From: a virus
Strand: one strand, 5' to 3'
IMG/VR virus record: IMGVR_UViG_3300002503_000004
Location: 17,093-62,601 of that record
Length of the DNA stretch: 45,509 nucleotides
A model generated the notes under the pieces. The model did not search any database and was not told where the DNA came from. It saw only the letters and a program-made list of their open reading frames with translations. The translations under genes and the position numbers were made by a program. Below, piece by piece: positions 7,342 to 14,408 of the stretch (positions are counted from its first letter, which is position 1; each line of letters begins with the position of its first letter).

Positions 7342-7426
7342 GCACATTTGCGCTAAAAAACCAGACCAGATCGGGTGGTTAGCACACAGGTGCTCTGAAG
7401 ACGGGGAAGCGCGAACTTTCGCAAGA

Positions 7427-8179
7427 TTATTTTACGTACTCCGGTATTGCGTGCATCACCAGCCCAGCCTCGCCAAAACCCTTCTCGACAAGCAGTTGCT
7501 TCTCCTTCTCGAAATAACACTCCCTTACCGGCCTGCGAAATAGCCGCTTTTCAGGCCACCAGAACGAGCCGGGGAAATTGCTGGGGTAAGTGATATAAAC
7601 CATTGGGGAAGGCAGCACATTATCGACAATGTGTTGCAAATCATACTGCTGAGCGATCATCAGCATCACCAGCACGTCGGTCAAGGCGCGGTGCGCAAAT
7701 GGGTTGGTGATGTTGTGCGCGAGAGCAAAGTCTTCGAGCTTTCGCCCCTTTGAGACCATGTTGGCGTTAGGCGGCAGGTCGTAGCGGGTGTCGATCAAAG
7801 GAACAGTTTCGATCCTCTGCGCAAGCGTTTCCCAATCTGTGCTTCTGCGTATATGGGCGACCAGGAAGGGAATGTCAAATTGTCTGCCGTTGTGCGCCAC
7901 AAGTGCGTCCCACTTGTTTTTCCCACTAATACCAAACAGATCGTACATAGCATCGCCACCATACACATCCTCACAGTTTATCCCAAAAGTATTCACAGTC
8001 TCCTGATCAATGCCGGTTATCTGGGCGATATTGTCCGGGACCGTGGTGCGCATGAGCCAGTTAAAAAACTGCAAAGGTCTGGCTTTTTCCGTATTCCAAG
8101 CCACCACAGCCACCTCTAAAACATCATGAGTGTCTTTGTTCAATCCAGTTGTCTCGATATCCAATCCTAATACGTTCAT
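7427..8179 (-). CDS. DEDDh 3'-5' exonuclease (DnaQ/RNase T-like)
   Basis: The protein shows the exonuclease motifs in order: LDIET (D7, E9), HNGRQFD (D102) and HRALTDV (H163, D168), all in the first 170 residues. The C-terminal 80 residues are an extension with aromatic and basic residues and no known domain. Such enzymes remove nucleotides from 3' ends as proofreading or DNA/RNA trimming factors. It has its own promoter and a structured leader upstream. No phage DNA polymerase is present in the window for it to serve. Confidence 0.9.
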   Translation of the reverse strand: MNVLGLDIETTGLNKDTHDVLEVAVVAWNTEKARPLQFFNWLMRTTVPDNIAQITGIDQETVNTFGINCEDVYGGDAMYDLFGISGKNKWDALVAHNGRQFDIPFLVAHIRRSTDWETLAQRIETVPLIDTRYDLPPNANMVSKGRKLEDFALAHNITNPFAHRALTDVLVMLMIAQQYDLQHIVDNVLPSPMVYITYPSNFPGSFWWPEKRLFRRPVRECYFEKEKQLLVEKGFGEAGLVMHAIPEYVK

Positions 8180-8208
8180 TTTGTGTCACTCCTCCTGTAA
8201 AATTTTAC

Positions 8209-8273
8209 AAGGTCAGGGCGCTTCTTACCACAGCCTCTTGACTGTTGCCCTCGTTACCTGAGGCTACGACCTT
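8209..8273 (-). ncRNA. Pseudoknotted leader RNA before exonuclease
   Basis: Between the promoter at 8293-8298 and the exonuclease ATG, the minus strand folds with a closing helix AAGGTC/GACCTT (8273-8268 with 8214-8209). Inside it, GCCTC/GAGGC (8264-8260 with 8237-8233) and AGGGC/GCCCT (8251-8247 with 8219-8215) interleave, which is a pseudoknot order. TGTAAAATTTTACA, a small palindrome, lies between it and the ribosome site. This looks like a cis-regulatory RNA or ribozyme-like element. I could not match it to a known class. Confidence 0.5.
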
Positions 8274-8292
8274 ATTGTCGGTTATTTGTTCT

Positions 8293-8298
8293 ATTATA
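8293..8298 (-). promoter_or_regulatory. Extended -10 promoter for exonuclease leader
   Basis: Minus-strand TGTTATAAT (hexamer 8298-8293), with TACCCC or TTACCC at 17-18 nt upstream as a weak -35. It overlaps the end of the second methyltransferase gene. The predicted start near 8286 precedes the pseudoknotted leader. Confidence 0.5.
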
Positions 8299-9121
8299 AC
8301 ATACTCATAAAGCTAGGGGTAACGTTTCTCACCCGTCGCTCTGATAGCTCGCAGTATTTCTGCGAAATGTCGAAACCTAACCACTTGCGCCCCTCCTGGT
8401 GCGCCATCGCAAGCGTAGTGCCCGACCCGCACATAGGGTCAAAAACTATATCACCGGGGCTTGACCAACTCAGTATGTGGTCCCGGGCAAGAGCTTCCGG
8501 GAACGGCGCGGGGTGTTCGTGGCAGATCGGGTCGCCATGATTGCCCGCACCCACCGCGTATTGCCAGATGTTGAAGCGCACTCCATACTTCTCGCCTTCA
8601 TCCGCATCCCAGGTCTGCGATGACAGAGAGCCGTCTTGCTGTCTGCGCGTGCGCACCTTGCTCCACTTCTGCCCATACCAGCGGTTCTCGCGGTCTTTGA
8701 GTGGATTGAAGGTCTTTGGCTTGCCCTTGGATAAGATAAACATATACTCAAAACACTGGTAATATTTATCCTGAGACGGATAGGATGCACCCGCCTTCAT
8801 GTATATCATCGTATCGTGCAGCCGCAGGCTGCACTCATTGCGGAAATATAGCGCGTGCTGGAAGCTGACACCCGACTCGCCCAGCTCGTCGCTCTCATCC
8901 CCTTCTACCCATACAAGAACACCGCCGATTTTCAGGACACGGGCGATCTGTTCCGCCATCGGTTTGAAAGCCATATAGTAACCATCATAGGCTCGAAGTT
9001 GACCATAAGGCGGGGAGGTGACGACCAGATCGATGCTATCCCCAGGTAAAGCCAACATTAGCTGCTCGCTGTGTCCGCAGTGGATGGTGTTCAGCTTGTA
9101 AGCGCCTAAGTTGTCAGACAT
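8294..9121 (-). CDS. Second DNA methyltransferase, beta-type
   Basis: TSPPYG (residues 35-40) precedes DPMCGSGTT (228-236), again the N4/N6 beta-class order, in a 275-residue protein. The ATG at 9121 (MSDNLGAYKL) overlaps the end of the upstream gene and is preferred over a start at 9157. The sequence differs greatly from the first methyltransferase, so the two probably recognise different sites. No cognate endonuclease was seen. Confidence 0.88.
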   Translation of the reverse strand: MSDNLGAYKLNTIHCGHSEQLMLALPGDSIDLVVTSPPYGQLRAYDGYYMAFKPMAEQIARVLKIGGVLVWVEGDESDELGESGVSFQHALYFRNECSLRLHDTMIYMKAGASYPSQDKYYQCFEYMFILSKGKPKTFNPLKDRENRWYGQKWSKVRTRRQQDGSLSSQTWDADEGEKYGVRFNIWQYAVGAGNHGDPICHEHPAPFPEALARDHILSWSSPGDIVFDPMCGSGTTLAMAHQEGRKWLGFDISQKYCELSERRVRNVTPSFMSML

Positions 9122-9299
9122 TTTTTCTGCACTCCGGGCAATAGTGCGCCCACTCACCGCCCTCCTTCTTGATCAGCCAGCCCGCCGCTTTGATAGCAGC
9201 CACGATCTCCATGAACTCCTCCGCGTCGTCCTCGTAATCCATAGAGCAGCCATCACAGTAAGCAATATAGCCATCCTCGGGCCAATTTTTCTCGATCAT
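9114..9299 (-). CDS. Small zinc-ribbon protein (61 aa)
   Basis: CDGC near residue 15 and CPEC near residue 54 frame a helical, acidic centre, which is a four-cysteine metal site. It overlaps the genes on both sides by a few bases (next upstream stop at 9296, next downstream start at 9121). Its role is unknown. Confidence 0.65.
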   Translation of the reverse strand: MIEKNWPEDGYIAYCDGCSMDYEDDAEEFMEIVAAIKAAGWLIKKEGGEWAHYCPECRKNV

Positions 9300-9679
9300 C
9301 TGGTCATTAATCCTTTCATGGCATCGCTCAACAGATACTTACGCTCCTCAACGGGAACCTTGGATAAATCAACGATCTTATTAGAACGACCGCAAACCTT
9401 AACATGTACGGTGCCGCACCGGGGACACACAGGCACAATGGCGAACCGCTGCCATCCAAAAATGTCCTGCACCCAGGCTGGAGGCACATAATTGGGCTTG
9501 ACAATGATGTTCCAAAGATACCATTGATTGATGCCATATTTCTCAGCCATAGCGGCGTATGTTTTATGCGCTTTCTCTGCGATCAAACCATCACGGGTTA
9601 TAACAGTATCAGCACTCAATTTAAACCTGTTAAATCGCCTAATAATGCGCTTAGATGGGGTTTTTAAGGCGCATGACAA
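9296..9679 (-). CDS. Putative HTH plus zinc-finger regulator
   Basis: The centre (AEKAHKTYAAMAEKYGINQW) reads like a helix-turn-helix, and a CPRC...C cluster (about residues 83-95) may bind zinc. The 127-residue protein is basic overall, consistent with DNA binding. The start lies inside the end of the upstream gene. HNH-type remnants can look similar, but no HNH residues are visible. Confidence 0.5.
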   Translation of the reverse strand: MSCALKTPSKRIIRRFNRFKLSADTVITRDGLIAEKAHKTYAAMAEKYGINQWYLWNIIVKPNYVPPAWVQDIFGWQRFAIVPVCPRCGTVHVKVCGRSNKIVDLSKVPVEERKYLLSDAMKGLMTR

Positions 9680-9941
9680 ATCCGTAAAACGTCGCGCTCA
9701 AAAACTCTTGTAGCATGGTATAAACTGCCTCTGATTCATTCATGCAGATGTTCGCACTTATCAGCTCGCCTTCCGCCACGCACTCGATATACAGCGCACC
9801 TTTCTCCAGCACCTCCAGCTCGAATACGCCGCCCGCTTGCTGAACGGCCAGAGCAAGCCGCTCGATCTCCTCAGGCATGTCAAGGGAGATGGGGATTTTT
9901 CTGCCATCGTCTCGATCATACTGCAATACGGTGATGCTCAT
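9651..9941 (-). CDS. Hypothetical protein (96 aa)
   Basis: A small acidic alpha/beta protein without cysteine-pair or membrane features. GGTGAGCG lies just upstream of the ATG. It overlaps the following gene by 29 nt. No family was recognised. Confidence 0.55.
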   Translation of the reverse strand: MSITVLQYDRDDGRKIPISLDMPEEIERLALAVQQAGGVFELEVLEKGALYIECVAEGELISANICMNESEAVYTMLQEFLSATFYGFVMRLKNPI

Positions 9942-9964
9942 TCGCTCACCAACATTGGTTTTCT

Positions 9965-9985
9965 ATCGACCATTGGCTATACCAT
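9965..9985. repeat. 21-bp direct repeat copy 1 (gene relic)
   Basis: This 21-mer, ATCGACCATTGGCTATACCAT with its first base dropped here to 20 in writing, i.e. TCGACCATTGGCTATACCAT, is identical at 10361-10380 (plus the preceding A in both copies). On the minus strand one frame reads WYSQWSI, like the 3' end (LWSIKEFP) of the DUF5131-like gene at 11166-11915. It lies between two small genes and looks like a leftover 3' end. Confidence 0.55.
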
Positions 9986-9994
9986 ATCCACCTT

Positions 9995-10330
9995 CTATCT
10001 CCATCTCTTAAACGCCGCCTCACCAACATCCGTATCAACAATAACCTGGCCATTCCTTAGCCATTCTTGCGCTGAGGGCAAGTCTGTCCAGAACCCTCCA
10101 GCGCCCCGACCACGAAAGTCATTAGAAGCCACCACAAAGTGTGGCCTTACAATCATTTCACCCAATACCAGGACGTGAGTCCTGTCACTACCGTAAAGAA
10201 GTTTTCTTTCGAGTGATGCGCCAGCGAACAACACCCCCGCCTCCTGCGCGTCCTGAATAACCATCCACATTGGCACGTGGATAGCGTTCTGCCCAAACAT
10301 CACCTTAGTCATATCTATTCCATCATACAT
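9995..10330 (-). CDS. Hypothetical phage protein (111 aa)
   Basis: The ATG at 10330 follows GGAGGATAGGGTA, which fixes the start. Longer frames run into the upstream gene. The product is a mixed alpha/beta soluble protein with a Gly-rich stretch (FRGRGAGGFW) near residue 75. No family was recognised. It is one of three small genes separated by relics of a DUF5131-like 3' end. Confidence 0.55.
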   Translation of the reverse strand: MYDGIDMTKVMFGQNAIHVPMWMVIQDAQEAGVLFAGASLERKLLYGSDRTHVLVLGEMIVRPHFVVASNDFRGRGAGGFWTDLPSAQEWLRNGQVIVDTDVGEAAFKRWR

Positions 10331-10359
10331 TACCCTATCCTCCAACCGGAAATTCCTTG

Positions 10360-10380
10360 ATCGACCATTGGCTATACCAT
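10360..10380. repeat. 21-bp direct repeat copy 2 (gene relic)
   Basis: Identical to 9965-9985. Here the minus-strand frame continues as QWSIKEFP before a stop, the same heptapeptide as the end of the intact DUF5131-like protein at about 11190. The relic sits between the 124-aa and 111-aa genes and overlaps the stop of the former. Confidence 0.6.
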
Positions 10381-10746
10381 TCTTAGCTCTGGCATAGGTA
10401 TCTCTTGATCCTGCGGTCGCCACAGGTGCAGCACATAGGGGTGGACGTTCTTGTAGCTCGACTTGGGCGGGTGATACTGGATGACCGTCTCCTCTTCGCC
10501 CCAGAACATGTCCTTGACCGCGCACATCTCTTCCCAGGTTGGGAGACGAGGCTTGACATTCGGGTTTGGCGGCTCCACGTGGACAGACACGTGATCCCAC
10601 CCGAGACCGTCACTCACAATGCACACCAAAGGCAAACCACGTGGGCCTTTGAAGACAAAAACGCCGTTGTTGCTGTCATACTGTGACGATCCATAGGGAC
10701 CTGCTGTGACACGATAGCGTTCGATTCTCTGGTTATCTTTTATCAT
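10372..10746 (-). CDS. DUF7694-like phage protein
   Basis: The stretch WDHVSV, then PTWEEMCAVKDMFW, EEETVIQYHPPKS and NVHPYVLHLWRP matches a widespread phage protein that I recall as DUF7694. The length of 124 residues fits. Its function is not established. The ATG at 10746 overlaps the end of the upstream gene by 14 nt. Confidence 0.7.
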   Translation of the reverse strand: MIKDNQRIERYRVTAGPYGSSQYDSNNGVFVFKGPRGLPLVCIVSDGLGWDHVSVHVEPPNPNVKPRLPTWEEMCAVKDMFWGEEETVIQYHPPKSSYKNVHPYVLHLWRPQDQEIPMPELRMV

Positions 10747-11179
10747 GCTCTTCGCCGCCTCCAAGCAACAGCTTCCCCTCCAGGTAATCCTCATATACTG
10801 TTTTGCCAGTCCTAGTGATCGCGTAGGGCAAGAACACCTCAACGCTGCTGGCTAGCTCAGCCTCAATGATTGCCAACTGAGCTTCCGTCCAGTCCTTCAG
10901 GATACGCCAAGCTACGCGACGGGCATGATCCTCGCTCCTGTACTCTTTGCGAATACTGGCATTATCTTTGAGTAATTGATATATTCCATACCATCTGGAC
11001 GGCAGTCGAAAGCCCACGGGCGTCCCTGCCAAATCGATGAAAAACTCCAGCGCGACAGGTATTCCCAGCTCATTGTAGGTTATGCTTATTCGGTTCGCCC
11101 CAGCTTTGGCAAGCATGATCTGTATCTCTCCGACTGATTTTGAGACATGAATACTGGTTGTATAGTTAAGGATTGGCAC
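10733..11179 (-). CDS. Hypothetical phage protein (148 aa)
   Basis: GTG at 11179 is chosen because GGAGTT lies 8 nt upstream of it. The start falls within the last codons of the DUF5131-like gene. The middle has a helical, basic segment, and the end contains FLPYAITRTGKTVYEDYLEG. No domain was recognised. Confidence 0.55.
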   Translation of the reverse strand: MPILNYTTSIHVSKSVGEIQIMLAKAGANRISITYNELGIPVALEFFIDLAGTPVGFRLPSRWYGIYQLLKDNASIRKEYRSEDHARRVAWRILKDWTEAQLAIIEAELASSVEVFLPYAITRTGKTVYEDYLEGKLLLGGGEEHDKR

Positions 11180-11915
11180 TTGGGAACTCCTTGATCGACC
11201 ACAACTCATCAGGTATCCTCCCCTGCCTGCCAGCGTGCCGCCCGCTATCCTGTTTCACAAACGCTGGGATATTAGATGCTATACACCAATCGACAATATC
11301 CAGCAACCACCACAGCTCCATCGTCCGGTGCCCAACTCCGCTCTCTCCTCCTATAATTAACCAGCTCAACCTTTCCGCCATCCAGTATTGTAACGTGAGA
11401 CGCCCCAACAACGGCTCACAAGATAAAAAGCGGACTTTCGCAGGTATACTGAGAAGAACGGGGATGCGCTCGTCGGCGCGCTTTTGATCCTCAACGCTCA
11501 CCCCCAACCAGACATTATCAGGCCAGTCTTTACCCCAGGGTGCTAGTTTCTGCACGTTCTCGGGCCTCTTGGTCAGCAGCAACCAGTTAAGGTTTGTCGT
11601 CGCCTCGATAAGAGACCATAACCGTTTTTGATACTCTACCAGGTCTTTGCGGGTCTCGAATACATCACACATCGAACCGCAAAAGACGCGAAACCTCGCA
11701 TCTAATCTTTTCGCTTCCGCATCCCATTTCTCAGGCTCGCTCCAATGACCGTAACCAAAGAAGCGGCGGCTGGCCTTCGGCCCCCAAATTTCATGCCCGT
11801 AACGCACGGATAGTGTCTCCGCATAACAATTTGTGCAGCCAGGGGAAACCTTAGTACAGCCCCACCATGGCGAAAATGTATGATCACACCATTCAATCTT
11901 AGAATTTTTACCCAC
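11166..11915 (-). CDS. Phage Gp37/Gp68-like protein (DUF5131)
   Basis: The opening KIEWCDHTFSPWWGCTKVS and CTNCYAE, followed by FCGSMCDVFE, LLLTKRPEN and LSCEPLLG, are the signature of the DUF5131 / phage Gp37-Gp68 family. The length of 249 is typical. The paired cysteines suggest a metal or Fe-S site, and the fold has been compared with radical-SAM-type barrels, but the activity is unknown. It starts with GTG after GAGGAGGAAAAATC. Its 3' end has relic copies downstream. Confidence 0.88.
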   Translation of the reverse strand: MGKNSKIEWCDHTFSPWWGCTKVSPGCTNCYAETLSVRYGHEIWGPKASRRFFGYGHWSEPEKWDAEAKRLDARFRVFCGSMCDVFETRKDLVEYQKRLWSLIEATTNLNWLLLTKRPENVQKLAPWGKDWPDNVWLGVSVEDQKRADERIPVLLSIPAKVRFLSCEPLLGRLTLQYWMAERLSWLIIGGESGVGHRTMELWWLLDIVDWCIASNIPAFVKQDSGRHAGRQGRIPDELWSIKEFPSANP

Positions 11916-12351
11916 GATTTTTCCTCCTCACACGATAGTTGCGCCACCATTCAGCCGTTCTGATCTTTTTCTTGCGCTGACTATGACACGCTCTACACTC
12001 TCTTGTTCCATTCTTGCGGTACTTTGTGTTCTCTGGGATAAACTCATGCCCATGAATACAGTGCGTCTTATTAGCCTGAAAATTATCCCTTTTCGTGTGA
12101 CAAACCGTGCAAACAGGCTCAACATCTAGGAAATGTTCAACTTTATAGCCCAAATAGTGATCATACTCATGCCTGCGATCATCACCTAAGTGCCCACAAT
12201 CAGTGCAAGGCAGAGTAGAAGGATGTGCCCTGCGACTAGTTCTCACCTCGACATTAATTCTCTGTCTAGCCTGTTTTTTATTGCCAGACTCAAAAGGCTT
12301 CGGGGACGGTCCCGGTCTTCTAGTAAGTGAAGCACTATTCTTGCCCATCAC
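11908..12351 (-). CDS. HNH endonuclease
   Basis: CTDCG and CTVCH zinc pairs flank EYDHYLGYKVEHFLDVEPVC, which gives the H...N/H-type core, and a C-terminal HGHEF...CRACH finger is typical of homing HNH enzymes. The protein is 147 residues and very basic. It is wedged between two overlapping genes, with 8-nt and 17-nt overlaps. It may be a free-standing homing endonuclease that cuts a related phage, or it may have a packaging or recombination role. Confidence 0.8.
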   Translation of the reverse strand: MMGKNSASLTRRPGPSPKPFESGNKKQARQRINVEVRTSRRAHPSTLPCTDCGHLGDDRRHEYDHYLGYKVEHFLDVEPVCTVCHTKRDNFQANKTHCIHGHEFIPENTKYRKNGTRECRACHSQRKKKIRTAEWWRNYRVRRKNRG

Positions 12352-12841
12352 GCCTCATAATATTCCTGACCTTCTCAAAGACTTTACCGAGCCATCTTTC
12401 CCGCTGGGAGCGCCTGTTCTCAAACTTTTCTATCATTTCAAGGGATTGATGGCGTCCCAATCTTTCCCATTCTTTGATAAGAATAGCAGTATCATCGTTA
12501 TAGCGGCTGACATCTATTCCAGCCTTTACAGGCAGATTAGAAGAAATACCTGAATGATATTCGGTATTTACAACTACACCACTAAAGGGGGAAGCCGAGA
12601 CGCCGCCTGGTTGATAAGGGTAGACAGAGTACAAAGGCACTCTCGCCAGAAAATAAGTGTAGCCGTCGTGTATATGCCTGGGTGCCGTATATAAATCACC
12701 AGGGAGGCTATATGTACCACCGCAAAAATGGCACCTATATCCGAAGGTCTCAAAATCCCCAGGCGAGTCCGGTGCACCGGCGATCTCCTGGGCTAATCTG
12801 CGCATCTCCGCAAAATACTGCTGGGTCAGGTCATCGCTCAT
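12335..12841 (-). CDS. Hypothetical protein with zinc-knuckle and HDGY motif
   Basis: CHFCG near residue 37 and RHIHDGYTYFLARVPLY near residue 55 form a metal-binding-like block. The next gene carries a similar CPRCC...HTHDGYVYVFVEI block, so the two are probably paralogues. The C-terminal 60 residues are a basic helix. Function unknown. Confidence 0.6.
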   Translation of the reverse strand: MSDDLTQQYFAEMRRLAQEIAGAPDSPGDFETFGYRCHFCGGTYSLPGDLYTAPRHIHDGYTYFLARVPLYSVYPYQPGGVSASPFSGVVVNTEYHSGISSNLPVKAGIDVSRYNDDTAILIKEWERLGRHQSLEMIEKFENRRSQRERWLGKVFEKVRNIMRRDGQE

Positions 12842-13022
12842 GGTATTTGATTTCTACGAAGACATAAACATATCCGTCATGGGTATGGGAAGGCCTCTTA
12901 TCGATGCTCGTATCGCAGCAACGCGGGCACATCCACACCCGAGGCGAAACTTCTGGCACACTCTCGATCTCCCTCAGGATGCGCCACATGACTGTAAAGT
13001 ATTCTTTCAAACTAATCGGCAT
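12831..13022 (-). CDS. Small protein sharing the HDGY zinc block
   Basis: ATG at 13022 (MPISLKEYF) follows GAAGGCGG. The 63-residue product contains CPRCC and HTHDGYVYVFVEIKYHE, closely like the block in the neighbouring 168-residue protein but without its C-terminal helix. It overlaps both neighbours. Probable partial duplication. Confidence 0.6.
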   Translation of the reverse strand: MPISLKEYFTVMWRILREIESVPEVSPRVWMCPRCCDTSIDKRPSHTHDGYVYVFVEIKYHER

Positions 13023-13272
13023 GTGTGCCGCCTTCATCCTTAGCAATCCCGACAATCTGCTCCAGCTTCTTATTCGACACGGCAAGCTCCTGCTCTATCT
13101 TGCGCTCGTCCAGGCGTTCGGCTATTGTCCGTAAATGCCTGCTGGCAAGGTTCCAGATTTTACCAAAATCACGCATCACGAACGCAGACATAGCAATATA
13201 GACCACCAGTCCACCGGCAAAGCCGCCAACCAGAAATGCGACCAGCAATTGACCCTCATTGAACGAACTCAT
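13012..13272 (-). CDS. Single-pass membrane protein (86 aa)
   Basis: Residues 10-32 form one hydrophobic segment (VAFLVGGFAGGLVVYIAMSA), followed by a charged, probably coiled-coil tail. No family was recognised. It lies among other small membrane genes upstream of replication genes. Confidence 0.6.
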   Translation of the reverse strand: MSSFNEGQLLVAFLVGGFAGGLVVYIAMSAFVMRDFGKIWNLASRHLRTIAERLDERKIEQELAVSNKKLEQIVGIAKDEGGTHAD

Positions 13273-13444
13273 AAGCTATTCCTCCTCCTGGGTACAGCGA
13301 ACTGCGAGCAGCTCCTCGCTTCGCGAACTTTCGCAGCTTTTCGACCCGTCTCCAGCTATAGTTATACTCACGCACAACTATGAGCGTTCCCACACGACGA
13401 GAGACGCTGATCTGCCAGTAATCAGTGTAAAGTATTTTTGACAC
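13256..13444 (-). CDS. Small basic hypothetical protein (62 aa)
   Basis: GTG start after AAGGCAAGATC. The product is basic and aromatic (YNYSWRRVEKLRKFAKR). The palindromic 14-mer at 13322-13335 lies in its coding sequence. No family was recognised. Confidence 0.5.
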   Translation of the reverse strand: MSKILYTDYWQISVSRRVGTLIVVREYNYSWRRVEKLRKFAKRGAARSSLYPGGGIAYEFVQ

Positions 13445-13643
13445 GATCTTGCCTTCTTATCTTGTTCTCCAGTCTTGATAACTTGTGATCAATGTTCCAG
13501 GCCAGGCCGATGGCAAAGTTGATCAAAAATCCATTTGCAACCGTGCCAAACACTTCCTGTACTACTTTGTCCACAAAATCCGGCCATTGCACAAGAATAC
13601 AAAAAGATAAGATCAAATGGAAGGCTGACAAGATTAGGCTCAT
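13422..13643 (-). CDS. Small membrane protein (73 aa)
   Basis: Two hydrophobic segments, at about residues 1-20 and 33-50, then a basic tail. GAGGAGAAGG precedes the ATG. It overlaps both neighbours. It could be a holin-like or exclusion protein, but the clear holin of this phage is at 27057-27356. Confidence 0.55.
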   Translation of the reverse strand: MSLILSAFHLILSFCILVQWPDFVDKVVQEVFGTVANGFLINFAIGLAWNIDHKLSRLENKIRRQDRVKNTLH

Positions 13644-14089
13644 AGCCTTCTCCTCAACCCTCTGGCAACGAAAGCGACCGCAGCCAGGGTAAGCCCTATC
13701 ACTACCAGTCCAGGAATATCACCATCGGAAAACAAGCCGGTGTCTGGCAATGTAGCCACCGCTTTTGGCTTACGCTCCTGGGTAACAGTCGCCGTCGCAG
13801 TGACCGTGGGCGTCGGCATAACCGTGATAGTGCTAAGCGTCGGGATTGCCGTATCCGTTTGCGTCGGGGTCAAGGTTGATGTGAGAGTGGGTGTAAGCAG
13901 AGCCACGGTCGGCGTTGGCGTGCTTGACGGCACAAAAGTGTCAGTGGGTGTAGGTGATAGCGTCTCTGTCGGCGGTGACGTGGACGTGATGATCGTCGCG
14001 GTCGGTTGCGGCGTCTTAGTCCTCGGCGTCGGTGTGATGGTCGGGTTCCATAGTCCCATGACCAGCAGGATAATAATTACTTTTGCCAT
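13640..14089 (-). CDS. Thr/Pro-rich surface protein with LPDTG sorting-like end
   Basis: The 149-residue protein has an N-terminal hydrophobic segment (residues 3-13, possible signal), a long Thr/Pro/Ser stalk (residues 16-105), then LPDTG at 114-118, a hydrophobic helix at about 126-142 and a basic end (GLRRRL). This is the layout of an LPxTG cell-wall sorting signal. Phage-encoded surface proteins of this kind could alter the host envelope, for example to block other phages. The residues between LPDTG and the helix are longer and more acidic than usual, so sortase use is uncertain. Confidence 0.65.
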   Translation of the reverse strand: MAKVIIILLVMGLWNPTITPTPRTKTPQPTATIITSTSPPTETLSPTPTDTFVPSSTPTPTVALLTPTLTSTLTPTQTDTAIPTLSTITVMPTPTVTATATVTQERKPKAVATLPDTGLFSDGDIPGLVVIGLTLAAVAFVARGLRRRL

Positions 14090-14093
14090 AGCA

Positions 14094-14408
14094 TTACCCT
14101 CCTAAAAAATTCTTGTCGATCAGGTCCAATCCTTTTGCAGCCACGAAGGAGTTTTCGGCGCGCACGTAATCCCAGCCGAGCAAGCGAGCGCACACTTTCA
14201 CGTGGTCGCCGCCTGCCCAGTCAATGCCCTTGATCCCCTTCGTGACCAGGGTGACATATAAAACAACCTTCTCCCAGTCGTCCAGTTCTCGGTGCTCGTC
14301 TGCGAAATTGAGCATGTAATCGGTCAGCCTGCCCAATATCTCGACATCAAACTGGGGAAACTCCTGCTCCAACATTGTGAACACGATCTCTTCCGATGGT
14401 AGCCTCAT
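14094..14408 (-). CDS. Hypothetical protein next to helicase (104 aa)
   Basis: A helical, acidic protein with a compact length and no cysteine clusters. Its start overlaps the last codon of the DnaB gene (ATGA-type), so it is co-translated with the helicase. A helicase partner or loader-like role is possible from position only. Confidence 0.55.
   Translation of the reverse strand: MRLPSEEIVFTMLEQEFPQFDVEILGRLTDYMLNFADEHRELDDWEKVVLYVTLVTKGIKGIDWAGGDHVKVCARLLGWDYVRAENSFVAAKGLDLIDKNFLGG

Noticed and set aside
13740-14105. 121-residue Val/Gly-rich plus-strand frame
   Set aside because: It is the reverse complement of the Thr/Pro-rich stalk, so its composition follows from the real gene.
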